Notes: generated by a model from the sequence alone, not told the origin. A stretch of DNA of 64,000 nucleotides from Sphingomonas sp. HF-S4 (GCF_032911445.1 NZ_JAWJEJ010000001.1:310001-374000), one strand, 5' to 3'; positions 1-8,984 are shown, counted from the stretch's first letter. Numbers and translations are program-made.

Positions 1-548
1 TCGGTGGTGCCCGAGACGCTGCGGCCGAGGATCAGGTACGCGCCGAACAGCGGGGCGAAGGTGGTGCCCATCGAATTGAACGCCTGGACCAGGTTGAGCC
101 GCGAGGACGAACTCTCCGCCGGGCCGATCACCGCAACATAGGGGTTCGCCGCGACCTGGAGCAAAGCGATGCCCGATGCGATCACGAACATCGCAGTCAG
201 CACGACATAGTAGGACAGCAGCATCGACGCCGGGATCATGATCAGCGCGCCGACCGCCATCACGATCAGCCCGGTGACCATCGACTTCTTGTAGCCTATC
301 CGCTCGATGATCTTGGCCGAGGGGATCGAGGCGACGAAATAGGCGATGAACCACACGCTCTCGATCAGCGTGGTCTGGGCATAGCTGAGCACCATGACGC
401 TGCGCAGATGCGGCAGCAGCGTGCCGTTGATGACGGTGATGAACCCCCACATGAAGAAGAGCGTCGCGAGCATCGAGAGCGCGGCGCCATAGGGCGCGCT
501 CGAGCCCGACGGGGCACCGGCACGGGGTGATACTGGAACGGCTGGCAT
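1..548 (-). CDS. FucP/GluP-type sugar:H+ symporter (MFS), C-terminus off the window
   Basis: About 182 N-terminal residues are visible, read on the minus strand from ATG at 546-548; the rest lies left of base 1. The visible part holds the MFS pattern: a first helix with MWGFITVINGTLLPHL, a loop ERIGYKKS between helices 2 and 3, then ASGIALLQVAANPYVAVIGP and LNLVQAFNSMGTTFAPLFGAY. The latter two are hallmark blocks of the FHS family (fucose/glucose/galactose permeases). An SD-like AGGAGA precedes the start. The gene begins 31 bp after the GH43 arabinanase stop in the same direction, so the two are probably one operon importing the arabinose released. The substrate is inferred from context; L-fucose or galactose cannot be excluded. 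Confidence 0.85.
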   Translation of the reverse strand, partial: MPAVPVSPRAGAPSGSSAPYGAALSMLATLFFMWGFITVINGTLLPHLRSVMVLSYAQTTLIESVWFIAYFVASIPSAKIIERIGYKKSMVTGLIVMAVGALIMIPASMLLSYYVVLTAMFVIASGIALLQVAANPYVAVIGPAESSSSRLNLVQAFNSMGTTFAPLFGAYLILGRSVSGTT

Positions 549-579
549 GGGGTGGTTCTTCTCCTGGGAAGGCTTGTTC

Positions 580-1590
580 TCAGCGTGCGAGCGGCCAGCC
601 GTCGCGCGTCCAGCCCAGCGGCTGGATGCGGAGCGTCGGCGTGCCTTTCGCGTGCGTATCATAAGCGTGGTAGACGATGTAATCCTGCTTGGGCTCGCGC
701 AGGATCGCGACATGTCCCGGCCCGACGAAGCGCTTCGATGGATCGAGATCGGCATGGAGGACGCGCGTGCCGCCGCCCTCGGTCAGCTTCTTGCCCTCGC
801 GGTCGAGATACGGCCCCTTGGGATCCTTCGACCGCCCGACCACGGTGTAGTAGGTGCTTTCGGCGCGCCGGCAGCAGAAATCGTAGGAGGCGAACAGATA
901 ATAGAATCCGGCTCGCCGGATCACGAACGGCGCCTCGACTGCGCCGGGGCTCGGCCGCCGGGCGATCGAATGCACCGTGGCGTCCCCAGCGGCACGTAGC
1001 CCGGTCCTGCGATCGAGCCGGACGAGCTTGAGCCCCGACCAGAAGCTGCCGAACGCCATCCACTGGCCGCCCTTAGGGTCGGCAAAGACGGCGGGATCGA
1101 TCGCATTGAAGTCGTCGCCTTGGCCCGATGCGATCACCTGGCCCCGATCGGTCCACACGGGCTTTGCGAGCGAAGGGCTGGTCGCCAGACCGATCGCCGA
1201 GCGATTCTTCCCGAAGGTCGATATCGAATAATAGAGGCGGTATTCGCCCTGCGCGAAGACGATATCCGGCGCCCAGATGCCCCTTGCGCCCGGCACTGCG
1301 TCCTGCACCCAGCCCGGCATCTGCGCAAACACCGAGGGCGCCCGCGTCCAGTTCGCCAGGTCGCTCGATGTGCGGACATGTATCAGCCCTTCGCCTTGGC
1401 GCTCTTGGCTGGTGGTGAACACATAGTAGCGCGCGCCCTGTCGGATAATCGCAGGGTCGTGCGCCGGGGCGATATCGCCGGCAAGGCTGATTGGCGCGGG
1501 CTGCGCCGATGCCGGAGCGCCAGCGAACAGCGCGAGGGCAAAGCCCTGCATTACAGGGCAGCGCGCACGAGCAAGCACGGACGTCAGCAC
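580..1590 (-). CDS. Secreted GH43 arabinan endo-1,5-alpha-L-arabinosidase
   Basis: The 336-residue product starts at GTG with a GGAGGG Shine-Dalgarno about 8 nt upstream; an internal ATG at 1551 would remove the charged start of the signal peptide, so 1590 is preferred. The leader ends near ASAQ (residue ~29). GH43 five-bladed propeller signatures follow: HDPAIIRQGARYYVF (catalytic base Asp), GIWAPDIVFAQGEYRLYYS, NAIDPAVFADP (pKa-modulating Asp) and VEAPFVIRRAGFYYLF (general acid Glu). These order and spacings match GH43 arabinanases cutting alpha-1,5-L-arabinan in the periplasm or outside the cell. It lies upstream of the FHS permease. Its promoter region carries a FadR-type palindrome at 1629. 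Confidence 0.88.
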   Translation of the reverse strand: MLTSVLARARCPVMQGFALALFAGAPASAQPAPISLAGDIAPAHDPAIIRQGARYYVFTTSQERQGEGLIHVRTSSDLANWTRAPSVFAQMPGWVQDAVPGARGIWAPDIVFAQGEYRLYYSISTFGKNRSAIGLATSPSLAKPVWTDRGQVIASGQGDDFNAIDPAVFADPKGGQWMAFGSFWSGLKLVRLDRRTGLRAAGDATVHSIARRPSPGAVEAPFVIRRAGFYYLFASYDFCCRRAESTYYTVVGRSKDPKGPYLDREGKKLTEGGGTRVLHADLDPSKRFVGPGHVAILREPKQDYIVYHAYDTHAKGTPTLRIQPLGWTRDGWPLAR

Positions 1591-1628
1591 GTTTCAGCCC
1601 TCCCTCTCGCCCGCAGCATCATTGCCAT

Positions 1629-1639
1629 TAGTCAGACAA
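1629..1639. promoter_or_regulatory. FadR/GntR-type operator (TAGTCAGACAA) for the arabinanase
   Basis: TAGTCAGACAA fits the FadR-subfamily consensus T-N-GTC-N-GAC-N-A with one end mismatch. It lies 39 bp upstream of the GH43 start codon. Two better matches occur at 1794 and 10828, all before arabinose-type genes. Regulator identity is inferred; no GntR gene is present in the window. Confidence 0.55.
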
Positions 1640-1793
1640 AAATACGAAATACGCCGCGCGGCGCAAGCGCTTCGTCGTGCAGGATTGTTTGGCGGTCAAG
1701 TGCTTGTAATGGCTGATAAAGCAGCGCGATAGGCAGGCTGCTCCCCGCGCTTTGCCATCCGGCGAGGATTGATTGCGCACCCGCTGCGCATAT

Positions 1794-1804
1794 AAGTCTG
1801 ACTA
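1794..1804. promoter_or_regulatory. FadR/GntR-type operator (AAGTCTGACTA) for the arabinose operon
   Basis: AAGTCTGACTA is the reverse-orientation equivalent of TAGTCAGACTT, one base off the perfect palindrome at 10828. It lies 26 bp before the ATG of the GguC-like gene, on the opposite side of the same 240-bp divergent region as the site at 1629. The region contains no other gene. Confidence 0.6.
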
Positions 1805-1830
1805 TTATTCGAATCGGAAGAGGATCGGTC

Positions 1831-2820
1831 ATGGCGTTCAGGCTCGTGCAGTTTCGGGATGGTGCAGGCGCGCGGGGCGTCGCGGCGTTTCTCGAGAACG
1901 GCGCGGTGCGGCTGGACGGGGTGAGCACCACGTACGAGCTTGCGCTCGCCGCGATCCGCCAAAGCATCTCGCTCGAAGCCGCGGCGCGCGCGCGGGCAGG
2001 GGCACCCGTCGATCTCGCGGCGGCCGAGGGCGAAGGCCGGCTGCTCGGGCCGATCGACCATCCCGATCCCGCGCATTGCTACGTCACTGGTACTGGGCTC
2101 ACCCATCTCGGCTCGGCCGAGGGGCGCGACAAGATGCACAAGGCGGCAGCTGGCGGCACGCTCACCGATTCGATGCGGATGTTCAATATGGGGCTCGAAG
2201 GCGGCAAGCCGACCGACGGCAAGCCCGGCGTCCAGCCGGAATGGTTCTACAAGGGCGATGGCTCGTCGCTGGTCGGCCCCGGCGAGCCCATGCCCTCGCC
2301 GCATTTCGCGCTCGACGGCAGCGAGGAGCCCGAGATCGCCGGCATCTATCTGATCGACGACCAGGGCCAGCCGCGCCGCCTCGGCTTCGCGCTCGGCAAC
2401 GAATTCTCGGACCACATCATCGAACGCGGCAACTATCTCTGGCTTGCCCATTCGAAGCTGCGTCACGCCTCGCTCGGCGCCGAACTGCTCGTCGGCGAGT
2501 TGCCTGCGGATGTCCGCGGCACCAGCAAGATCGTCCGCAACGGCGAGACGATCTGGGAGAAGCCGTTTTTGTCGGGCGAGGCGAACATGTCGCACGCCAT
2601 CGCCAATCTCGAGCATCACCATTTCAAATATGCGCTTTTCCGGCGCCCGGGCGATCTCCATGTCCATTTCTTCGGCACCGCGACGCTGTCTTTCTCCGAC
2701 GGGGTCAAGACGCAGGAGGGCGACGTCTTCGAAGTCCTCGCCGCGCCGTTCACGCTGCCGCTGCGCAATGCGCTCCAGACCTTGCCGGAAGACGATGCGG
2801 GCCGCGTAATTCCGCTTTGA
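1831..2820 (+). CDS. GguC/AraD1-family FAH-fold protein, probable 2-keto-3-deoxy-L-arabonate dehydratase
   Basis: The 329-residue cytoplasmic protein opens MAFRLVQFRDGAGARGVAAF and contains CYVTGTGLTHLGSAEGRDKMH, PEWFYKGDG and FALGNEFSDHIIERGNYLWLAHSKLRHASLG, a pattern I associate with the GguC/AraD1 branch of the fumarylacetoacetate hydrolase superfamily. GguC is named from an Agrobacterium sugar-transport locus. Members next to arabinose genes are thought to dehydrate 2-keto-3-deoxy-L-arabonate to alpha-ketoglutarate semialdehyde. It is the first gene of a rightward run with GH51, GH127 and GH27, and shares an operator type with the pentonate dehydratase at 8987-10792. The family call is firm; the exact reaction is inference from family and neighbours. 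Confidence 0.78.
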   Translation: MAFRLVQFRDGAGARGVAAFLENGAVRLDGVSTTYELALAAIRQSISLEAAARARAGAPVDLAAAEGEGRLLGPIDHPDPAHCYVTGTGLTHLGSAEGRDKMHKAAAGGTLTDSMRMFNMGLEGGKPTDGKPGVQPEWFYKGDGSSLVGPGEPMPSPHFALDGSEEPEIAGIYLIDDQGQPRRLGFALGNEFSDHIIERGNYLWLAHSKLRHASLGAELLVGELPADVRGTSKIVRNGETIWEKPFLSGEANMSHAIANLEHHHFKYALFRRPGDLHVHFFGTATLSFSDGVKTQEGDVFEVLAAPFTLPLRNALQTLPEDDAGRVIPL

Positions 2821-2896
2821 ATCACCTGCAGACGTGAAGTTAACGAGATAAATCAGCCGCCGGCCCGTCGCGTCGGCACCAAAGAGGGGATGTTGG

Positions 2897-4441
2897 ATGA
2901 AACAGTGGAAGCAGGGCCTGTTGTCGGTCGCGGCCACGATTACGATGGCCGCGCCGGCCCTTGCGCAGGCGCCGGTGCCGGTTACCGTCACGGTCGATAC
3001 TGCCAAGGCGGGGCCCAGGATCGAGCCCGGCATCTACGGCCAGTTCGCCGAGCATCTCGGCCGCGGCATCTATGAGGGGCTGTGGGTCGGCACCGATAGC
3101 AAGATTCCCAACACCAACGGCTATCGCAACGACGTGCTGGCGGCGCTCAAGCACATCAAGGTGCCCGTGGTGCGCTGGCCGGGCGGCTGCTTCGCCGACG
3201 AATATGACTGGCGCGACGGCATCGGCCCCAAGGCAAAGCGCCCGGTCCGTATCAACCGCCACTGGGGCGGCGTGACCGAGGACAATGCCTTCGGCACCCA
3301 CGAGTTCATGAACTATTCCGAGATGCTCGGCACCGACGCCTATGTCGCGGGCAATATGGGCTCGATGGGCCCGCGCGAGATGAGCCAGTGGGTCGAATAC
3401 ATGACCGCGGAGCAGGGCACGCTCGCCGAGGAGCGCAAGAAGAACGGCCGCGAAAAGCCATGGGCCGTCAAATATTTCGGCGTCGGTAATGAGACCTGGG
3501 GCTGCGGCGGCAGCATGCGTCCCGAATATTCGGCCGATCTCCACCGCCGTTATGCCGAGTTCGTCAACGCGCCCGCCGGCCAGCCCAAGATCGTCAAGGT
3601 CGCCAGTGGCGCCAATGCCAGCGACTATAATTTCACCGATGTGATGATGCGCCAGGCGCGCGATCGTATGAACGCGCTCAGCGTCCATTATTATACCCTG
3701 CCCACCGGCAAGTGGGACAAGAAGGGCGCCGCGACGGGCTTCAACGAAGACGAATGGGCCTCCACGTTGGGCCGCGCGCTGTTCATGGACGAACTGATCA
3801 CCAAGCATGTCGAGATGATGGACAAGCACGATCCGCAGAAGAAGGTCGCGCTCTATGTCGACGAATGGGGCACGTGGTACGATCAGGAATCGGGCTCGAC
3901 GCCGGGTTTCCTCTACCAGCAGAACAGCCTGCGCGACGCCGAAGTCGCGGCGCTGACGCTCAACATCTTCCACCGCCACACCGATCGCGTGAAGATGGCC
4001 AACATCGCCCAGATGATCAACGTCCTCCAGGCGATGATCCTCACCGACAAGGGCCGGATGCTGCTCACCCCGACCTATCACGTCTTCGACATGTACGTGC
4101 CGTTCCAGGGCGCCACGCCGTATGCCGCGGACGTGAAGGGCCCGACGTACGAGCGCGCGGGGTTCAAGGTGCCGATGGTCGACGTCTCCGCCGCGCGCGG
4201 CGCCGACGGCCGGATGTATCTGTCGCTCACCAACACCGATCCGAACAAGCCGGCGCGGGTGACGACCAACCTCAGCGGCAATGCCCGCGGCCGCATCCTG
4301 ACCGGCCCGGCGATCGACACGCACAACACGTTCGATCGGCCGAACACGATCATGCCCGCGCCCTATTCGGCGCGCAGCCAGGGCGGCAAGCTGACCTTCG
4401 ACTTGCCGGCCAAGTCGGTCGTCGTCGTCGCGGTCGACTGA
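2897..4441 (+). CDS. abfA: Exported GH51 alpha-L-arabinofuranosidase
   Basis: The 514-residue protein has a Sec signal peptide (MKQWKQGLLSVAATITMAAPALAQ). The GH51 barrel carries VVRWPGGCFADEYDWRDGIG near residue 92, the general acid/base Glu199 in FGVGNETWGCGG and the nucleophile Glu323 in LYVDEWGTWYD. A C-terminal beta-sandwich follows to the end (TNLSGNARGRIL region). The enzyme removes terminal alpha-L-arabinofuranosyl groups from arabinan or arabinoxylan oligosaccharides. It starts 76 bp after the GguC-like gene, and its stop is immediately followed by the GTG of GH127, so the genes are probably co-transcribed. Confidence 0.93.
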   Translation: MKQWKQGLLSVAATITMAAPALAQAPVPVTVTVDTAKAGPRIEPGIYGQFAEHLGRGIYEGLWVGTDSKIPNTNGYRNDVLAALKHIKVPVVRWPGGCFADEYDWRDGIGPKAKRPVRINRHWGGVTEDNAFGTHEFMNYSEMLGTDAYVAGNMGSMGPREMSQWVEYMTAEQGTLAEERKKNGREKPWAVKYFGVGNETWGCGGSMRPEYSADLHRRYAEFVNAPAGQPKIVKVASGANASDYNFTDVMMRQARDRMNALSVHYYTLPTGKWDKKGAATGFNEDEWASTLGRALFMDELITKHVEMMDKHDPQKKVALYVDEWGTWYDQESGSTPGFLYQQNSLRDAEVAALTLNIFHRHTDRVKMANIAQMINVLQAMILTDKGRMLLTPTYHVFDMYVPFQGATPYAADVKGPTYERAGFKVPMVDVSAARGADGRMYLSLTNTDPNKPARVTTNLSGNARGRILTGPAIDTHNTFDRPNTIMPAPYSARSQGGKLTFDLPAKSVVVVAVD

Positions 4442-4442
4442 G

Positions 4443-6776
4443 GTGCTGACGCGGCGGTTGTTCCTGGGTTCGGCGAGCGCATTGGCGCTCGCCGGCCCGG
4501 CCTTCGCCCGGGTCGCGGTTGACGAGAAGCCGATCAAGGCCCGGCCGCTGCCGCTCTCGGCGGTGCGGCTCGGGCCGTCGGTCTATCGCGACGCGGTCGA
4601 CACCAACCGCCGCACTCTGCTGTCGCTCTCCCCCGAGCGGCTGCTTCACAATTTCTACAAGAGCGCTCGCCTGCCCACCAAAGGCGAAACCTATGGCGGC
4701 TGGGAAGCACGGGGGATCGCCGGGCATACGCTCGGCCATTATCTCTCCGCGCTGTCGCTGATGTATGCCCAGACCGGCGACGCCGCGGTGCGTGATCGCC
4801 TGCGCGGTACCATCGCCGAAATGGCGCGCATCCAGGCCGCGCACGGCGACGGCTATGTCGGCGGCACCACCGTCGAGCGCGACGGCAGGACGGTCGACGG
4901 CAAGATCGTCTTCGAGGAAGTGCGCAAGGGCGAGATCCGCAGCGGCGGGTTCGACGTCAATGGCGGCTGGGTGCCGCTCTACACCTGGCACAAGGTCCAT
5001 GCCGGGCTGATCGACGCCGTGCGGCTCGGGGACGTGGACGCAGCAATGCCGGTGATGCTCGGCATGGCCGGTTATCTCGCGACGATCCTCGAAGGGCTCG
5101 ACGAGGTGCAGATGCAGAAGCTGCTCGCCGCGGAGCATGGCGGGCTCAACGACAGCTATGCAGAGACCTATGCGCTGACCGGCAATCCGCGCTGGCGGCG
5201 GCTCGCCGAGCGGATCTATCACCGCAAGGTGCTGGCACCGTTGGCGGCGGGCAAGGACGATCTTCCCGGCCTCCACGCCAACACCCAGATCCCCAAGCTG
5301 ATCGGCCTGGCCCGGCTCTATGAGCTGACCGGCGAACAACGCCATGCCGATGCCGCGCGCTTCTTCCACCGCACCGTCACCCAGCATCACAGCTACGTCA
5401 TCGGCGGCAACAGCGAGCGCGAGCATTTCGGCGCGCCCAACCAGATATCGACTCGGATCACCGAGCGCACCTGTGAGGCGTGCAACAGCTACAACATGCT
5501 CAAGCTCACTCGCCATCTCTATGGCTGGGAGCCGGATCCGGCGCTTTTCGACACGTACGAGCGAATCCATATCAACCATCTGCTCGCGCACCAGGATCCG
5601 GGCACCGGGCAGTTCGTCTATTTCATGCCGCTGAGCGCTGGCGCGCGGCGCACCTATTCGACGCCCGAGGACAGCTTCTGGTGCTGCGTCGGCTCGGGGC
5701 TCGAAACCCATTCCAAGCATGGCGAAAGCATCTACTGGCACGACGAGACGACGCTGTTCGTCAACCTGTTCATCCCCTCGACCGCCGAGTGGAAGGAGCG
5801 GGGGCTCAAGGTCGCGCTCGATACGCGCTTCCCGTTCGGCGAGACCGTCACGCTCACCGTGACCCAGGCGCCGCGCGACCCCGTTGCGGTCAACATGCGC
5901 GTTCCCGGTTGGTGCGCGACGCCGGCCCTGCGGCTTAACGGCGAGAATGCTCCGATCCAGGGCGGCAGCCGTTACGCCACGGTCTACAGGAAGTGGAAGG
6001 TTGGAGACCGGATCGAGCTTGATTTGCCGATGCGGGTGCGCGCCGAGGCGACGCCCGATGACTCGCGGATGGTCGCCTGGCTGCATGGGCCGATCGTGCT
6101 GGCCGCAGATCTCGGCCCCGCCGACAAGCCGTTCGACGGGCCCGTGCCGGCGCTGGTGATCGGCGACACGATGGCCACGCTCGAGGCCGAAAATCCCGCC
6201 GAGCATCGTTTCCGGCTTCCCGATGCGCGGCCTGCGCCGCTCTCGATGGTGCCCTTCTTCCGTCAGTATGATCGTCGCACCGCGGTCTATTTCCCGCGCT
6301 TCACCGCCGCCGAATGGAAGGCGGAGGAAGCAAGCTTCCGCGCCGAGAGCGCCACGCGCGCCAAGCTCGCCAAGCGCACCGTCGACGTGATCCAGCTGGG
6401 CGAGATGCAGCCCGAGCGCGACCACGACTATCGCTCGAACCACAGCGACCTGTTCTCCTGGGGCGGCCGAAGCGCGCGCCAGCTTCCCTGGGGCACCGGC
6501 AATTATCTCGAAATCACCCTCGCGGTGCGCCCCGGCCCGATGCTGCTCAGCGTGCTCTATTGGGGCGAGGAGGTGGCCAAGAATTTCGACATATCGATCG
6601 ATGGCACGCGCATCGCCAACGAACGCCGCGCGGCGCCGCCCGAGAAGCGCTTCGTCACCGTCGACTATCCGATCCCTGAAGCGCTCAGCCGCGGCAAGGA
6701 CCGCGTCACTATCCGCTTCGAGACCAAGGGCACCGACGCCTTTATCTACGAAGCCCGCACGCTGGAGGCCAAATGA
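4443..6776 (+). CDS. GH127 (DUF1680) beta-L-arabinofuranosidase, Tat-exported
   Basis: This 777-residue protein starts with GTG one base after the GH51 stop. The leader LTRRLFLGSASALALAGPAFA has a twin-arginine motif. The alpha/alpha-barrel holds ERTCEACNSYNMLKLTR (about residues 341-357) and FWCCVGSGLETHSKHGESIYW (about 412-432). Glu345, Cys347, Cys414 and Cys415 correspond by position to the zinc-binding Glu and three Cys of characterised GH127 enzymes, in which one Cys is the nucleophile. The beta-L-linkage is unusual in bacterial arabinan but occurs in plant hydroxyproline-linked arabinosides and some pectins. Four-base ATGA overlap couples it to the GH27 gene. Confidence 0.88.
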   Translation: MLTRRLFLGSASALALAGPAFARVAVDEKPIKARPLPLSAVRLGPSVYRDAVDTNRRTLLSLSPERLLHNFYKSARLPTKGETYGGWEARGIAGHTLGHYLSALSLMYAQTGDAAVRDRLRGTIAEMARIQAAHGDGYVGGTTVERDGRTVDGKIVFEEVRKGEIRSGGFDVNGGWVPLYTWHKVHAGLIDAVRLGDVDAAMPVMLGMAGYLATILEGLDEVQMQKLLAAEHGGLNDSYAETYALTGNPRWRRLAERIYHRKVLAPLAAGKDDLPGLHANTQIPKLIGLARLYELTGEQRHADAARFFHRTVTQHHSYVIGGNSEREHFGAPNQISTRITERTCEACNSYNMLKLTRHLYGWEPDPALFDTYERIHINHLLAHQDPGTGQFVYFMPLSAGARRTYSTPEDSFWCCVGSGLETHSKHGESIYWHDETTLFVNLFIPSTAEWKERGLKVALDTRFPFGETVTLTVTQAPRDPVAVNMRVPGWCATPALRLNGENAPIQGGSRYATVYRKWKVGDRIELDLPMRVRAEATPDDSRMVAWLHGPIVLAADLGPADKPFDGPVPALVIGDTMATLEAENPAEHRFRLPDARPAPLSMVPFFRQYDRRTAVYFPRFTAAEWKAEEASFRAESATRAKLAKRTVDVIQLGEMQPERDHDYRSNHSDLFSWGGRSARQLPWGTGNYLEITLAVRPGPMLLSVLYWGEEVAKNFDISIDGTRIANERRAAPPEKRFVTVDYPIPEALSRGKDRVTIRFETKGTDAFIYEARTLEAK

Positions 6777-8095
6777 GTCTCACTCGCCGCCATGCCCTCG
6801 CGCTGCTCGCCGCCACCCCGGTCGCCGCCCAGGCCCGCTCTCCGCGTAACTTTCGTTACCTTGCCCCGCGTCCACCGATGGGCTGGAACAGCTGGGACAG
6901 CTTCGCAGCGACGATCAACGAGGAGCAGGCTCGCGCCAACGCCGCGGTGATGGCCTCCAAGCTGCTCCCGCACGGCTACGACATCTTCACCGTCGACATC
7001 CAATGGTACGAGCCCGGCGCCACCGGCTTCGACTATCGCGTCGGCGTCGAGCTGGCGATGGACGCCAACGGGCGGCTGCTCCCCGCGCTCAATCGCTTCC
7101 CCTCGGCCGCGAAGGGCAGGGGCTTCAAGCCGCTCGCCGACTATGCCCACCGCCTCGGCCTCAAGTTCGGCATCCACCTGATGCGCGGCGTCCCGCGGCT
7201 GGCGGCCGACCGCAACCTGCCGATACTCGGGGCCAGGCATCGTTGCGGCGACATCGCGGACCGCGTCAACATCTGCACCTGGAACTCCGACATGTACGGC
7301 GTCGACATGTCCAAGCCCGGCGCGCAGGCCTATTACGACAGCGTCTTCAAGCTGATCGCGTCCTGGGGCATCGACTTCGTCAAGGTCGACGACATCTCGC
7401 GCCCTTATCATCGCAACCAGCCCGAGATCGAGGCGATCCGCCGCGCGATCGACCGCAGCGGCCGGCCGATGGTGTTGAGCCTCTCGCCCGGCGAGACTGC
7501 GCTCACTGCCGCCACGCACGTCGCCGAACACGCAAACCTCTGGCGGATCAGCGACGATTTCTGGGACGAATGGAAGCTGCTGTTGTCGCAGTTCAAACGC
7601 CTCGCCGACTGGGCGCCGCACCTGCGCCCCGGTGCCTGGCCCGATGCCGACATGCTCCCGCTCGGGCTGCTCGCGATGGGCAAGCGCCGCACGCGCTTCA
7701 CCCCCGACGAGCAGCGCACGATGATGACGCTCTGGTCGATCGCCCGCTCGCCGCTGATCATGGGCGGCGACCTGCGCGCGCTCGATGCCGACACGCTTGC
7801 GCTGCTCACCAATGACGAGGTGCTTCGGGTCAACCAGCACGGCAGCGAAGCGCGGCAACTCTTCCGCACCGGCAACCAAGTCGCTTGGACTTCGCGCGAT
7901 GGCGATGCGCGCTATCTCGCGCTGTTCAACGTCGGCGAGACCGCGGACGAGGTCGCTGCCGACCTGACGGCGCTGGGCATTTCGGGCAAGGCGCGGGTCC
8001 GCCACCTGTGGGCGGGCAGCGACTTGCCCGATGCCCGTGGCCGCATTGCAGTCACGCTGCCGGCGCACGGTTCCGCGCTATACCGCGTGCGCTGA
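6773..8095 (+). CDS. GH27 alpha-galactosidase / beta-L-arabinopyranosidase
   Basis: This 440-residue protein overlaps the GH127 stop by ATGA. The leader SLTRRHALALLAATPVAAQA resembles a Tat signal. GH27 features: PRPPMGWNSWDSF at residue ~33, the nucleophile Asp206 in GIDFVKVDD, the acid/base Asp261/262 in WRISDDFWDEW, and a C-terminal beta-sandwich with the sequence VLRVNQHG. Alpha-D-galactose and beta-L-arabinopyranose are stereochemically alike, and GH27 includes both activities. Because all neighbours act on L-arabinose, beta-L-arabinopyranosidase is a reasonable alternative to alpha-galactosidase; sequence alone does not decide. Confidence 0.85.
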   Translation: MSLTRRHALALLAATPVAAQARSPRNFRYLAPRPPMGWNSWDSFAATINEEQARANAAVMASKLLPHGYDIFTVDIQWYEPGATGFDYRVGVELAMDANGRLLPALNRFPSAAKGRGFKPLADYAHRLGLKFGIHLMRGVPRLAADRNLPILGARHRCGDIADRVNICTWNSDMYGVDMSKPGAQAYYDSVFKLIASWGIDFVKVDDISRPYHRNQPEIEAIRRAIDRSGRPMVLSLSPGETALTAATHVAEHANLWRISDDFWDEWKLLLSQFKRLADWAPHLRPGAWPDADMLPLGLLAMGKRRTRFTPDEQRTMMTLWSIARSPLIMGGDLRALDADTLALLTNDEVLRVNQHGSEARQLFRTGNQVAWTSRDGDARYLALFNVGETADEVAADLTALGISGKARVRHLWAGSDLPDARGRIAVTLPAHGSALYRVR

Positions 8096-8102
8096 GGCGA
8101 AA

Positions 8103-8126
8103 CCCTCTCCCCGAAAGGGGAGAGGG
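8103..8126. terminator. Bidirectional hairpin between GH27 and the DUF3617 gene
   Basis: A perfect 10-bp stem CCCTCTCCCC / GGGGAGAGGG with a GAAA tetraloop sits between convergent stops at 8095 and 8138. There is no long T-tract, so termination is inferred from position. The C-rich/G-rich stem resembles other intergenic hairpins at 51305 and 62718. Confidence 0.6.
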
Positions 8127-8137
8127 TAGGATCGTCT

Positions 8138-8716
8138 TTACGAAGCCTTGCCCGGCGGGGTCGGCGCCTTGCTCTCGGTGCCGTTGCACTCGCCGGTGCG
8201 GCGCGCTTCCATCTTCATGTTCATCGTGTGCGCCGACGCCGGCTGGCCGGGGATGCCCGCGCTCTTGCTGGTCATCGCGAGCTGGAAATTGTCGCTGGCG
8301 AACTTGCCGTCCATCGTCATGTCGATGGTCATGCCGCTGCTCTTGCACTGCATCTTGGCGTCGAGCTTGCCGTCGGCCATGGTGAACTTCTCGTAGGTGC
8401 AGTCCTTCTGGGCGCCGCCCGCGAAGAAGTCCGCTGCGGGCTTCTTGGCCTGCTCCGGCGTCAGGCAGCTTGCGAAGGGCGTGGCGGTGCCCATCGCGCT
8501 CTTCATCTGCGCGGCAGCCTCGGGGGGCATGCCCGGGATTTCCATGCTGAGAATGGTCGCGCTGCCTTCCCAGCGGCCCGGCGAGAGCTGCGGCGCGGCG
8601 CCGCTTGCTGCGACCTGGTTGGCAACTTCCTCGACGCTGGCATTGGTCGCTTCGACCTTCGAGCCCGAATTGCACGCGGCAAGCGCCAGCGGCGCGAGCA
8701 AAAGCAGCTTCTTCAT
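8138..8716 (-). CDS. DUF3617-type lipoprotein
   Basis: The 192-residue product starts MKKLLLLAPLALAACNSG, a lipoprotein signal peptide with lipobox LAAC, so it should be anchored in a membrane facing the periplasm. The upstream GTG (8773) would add 19 residues in front of a complete signal and is rejected. The mature part has LSPGRWEGSATILSMEIPGMPP, a conserved SCLTPEQA segment, CTYEKFTMADGKLDAKMQCK and a late GECNG, giving four Cys spaced as in DUF3617 proteins, which are common in sphingomonads and have no established function. It is unconnected to its sugar-degrading neighbours. The upstream region (8774-8840) is strikingly AT-rich and probably holds its promoter. Confidence 0.75.
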   Translation of the reverse strand: MKKLLLLAPLALAACNSGSKVEATNASVEEVANQVAASGAAPQLSPGRWEGSATILSMEIPGMPPEAAAQMKSAMGTATPFASCLTPEQAKKPAADFFAGGAQKDCTYEKFTMADGKLDAKMQCKSSGMTIDMTMDGKFASDNFQLAMTSKSAGIPGQPASAHTMNMKMEARRTGECNGTESKAPTPPGKAS

Positions 8717-8910
8717 CCAGATACTCCCTGTTGTGGTCCGCATAGAAACGCTGCGGAGCCGTAACAGTTGCACGTTAACTACATTGTGTAATTAACTGTA
8801 ATAATTGCTATAATTATGACATTTCCCAAATTATTTCATTGCAGCGAAGGGGCGGGGGCCAGTACGCGCGTCCGCGCGCTCAGAACAGCATCGCCAGGCA
8901 CCGAAGCGCC

Positions 8911-8935
8911 CGGCCGGCGCTTCGAGCGCCGGCCG
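8911..8935. terminator. Perfect 11-bp hairpin after the pentonate dehydratase
   Basis: CGGCCGGCGCT and AGCGCCGGCCG form a perfect 11-bp stem with a TCG loop. Together with the weaker C-rich/G-rich hairpin at 8948-8984, directly after the dehydratase stop, it could end leftward transcription. No T-run is present, so this is a positional inference. Confidence 0.4.
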
Positions 8936-8947
8936 ATGTCGAACCCA

Positions 8948-8984
8948 CCCCTTATCCTCCCCCCCGGTAGGGAGGGGAATAGGG
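8948..8984. repeat. C-rich/G-rich imperfect inverted repeat
   Basis: CCCTTATCCTCCCCCCC pairs imperfectly with GGGAGGGGAATAGGG around a GGTA loop, ending 3 bp from the dehydratase stop codon. It belongs to the same style of intergenic hairpin as 8103, 51305 and 62718 and probably contributes to termination. Confidence 0.45.

Noticed and set aside
2840..4537. 565-codon minus-strand frame over GH51
   Set aside because: Shadow frame; GH51 carries both catalytic Glu residues in conserved motifs.
4350..6443. 697-codon open frame on the minus strand across GH127
   Set aside because: It is the antisense of a clearly recognisable GH127 gene, has low-complexity Arg/Gly/Ala-rich composition and no family motif; such frames are common in high-GC DNA.
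8774..8840. AT-rich patch considered as a replication or transfer origin
   Set aside because: It is short, has no iterons or DnaA-box cluster that I can see, and is well explained as the promoter of the DUF3617 gene.
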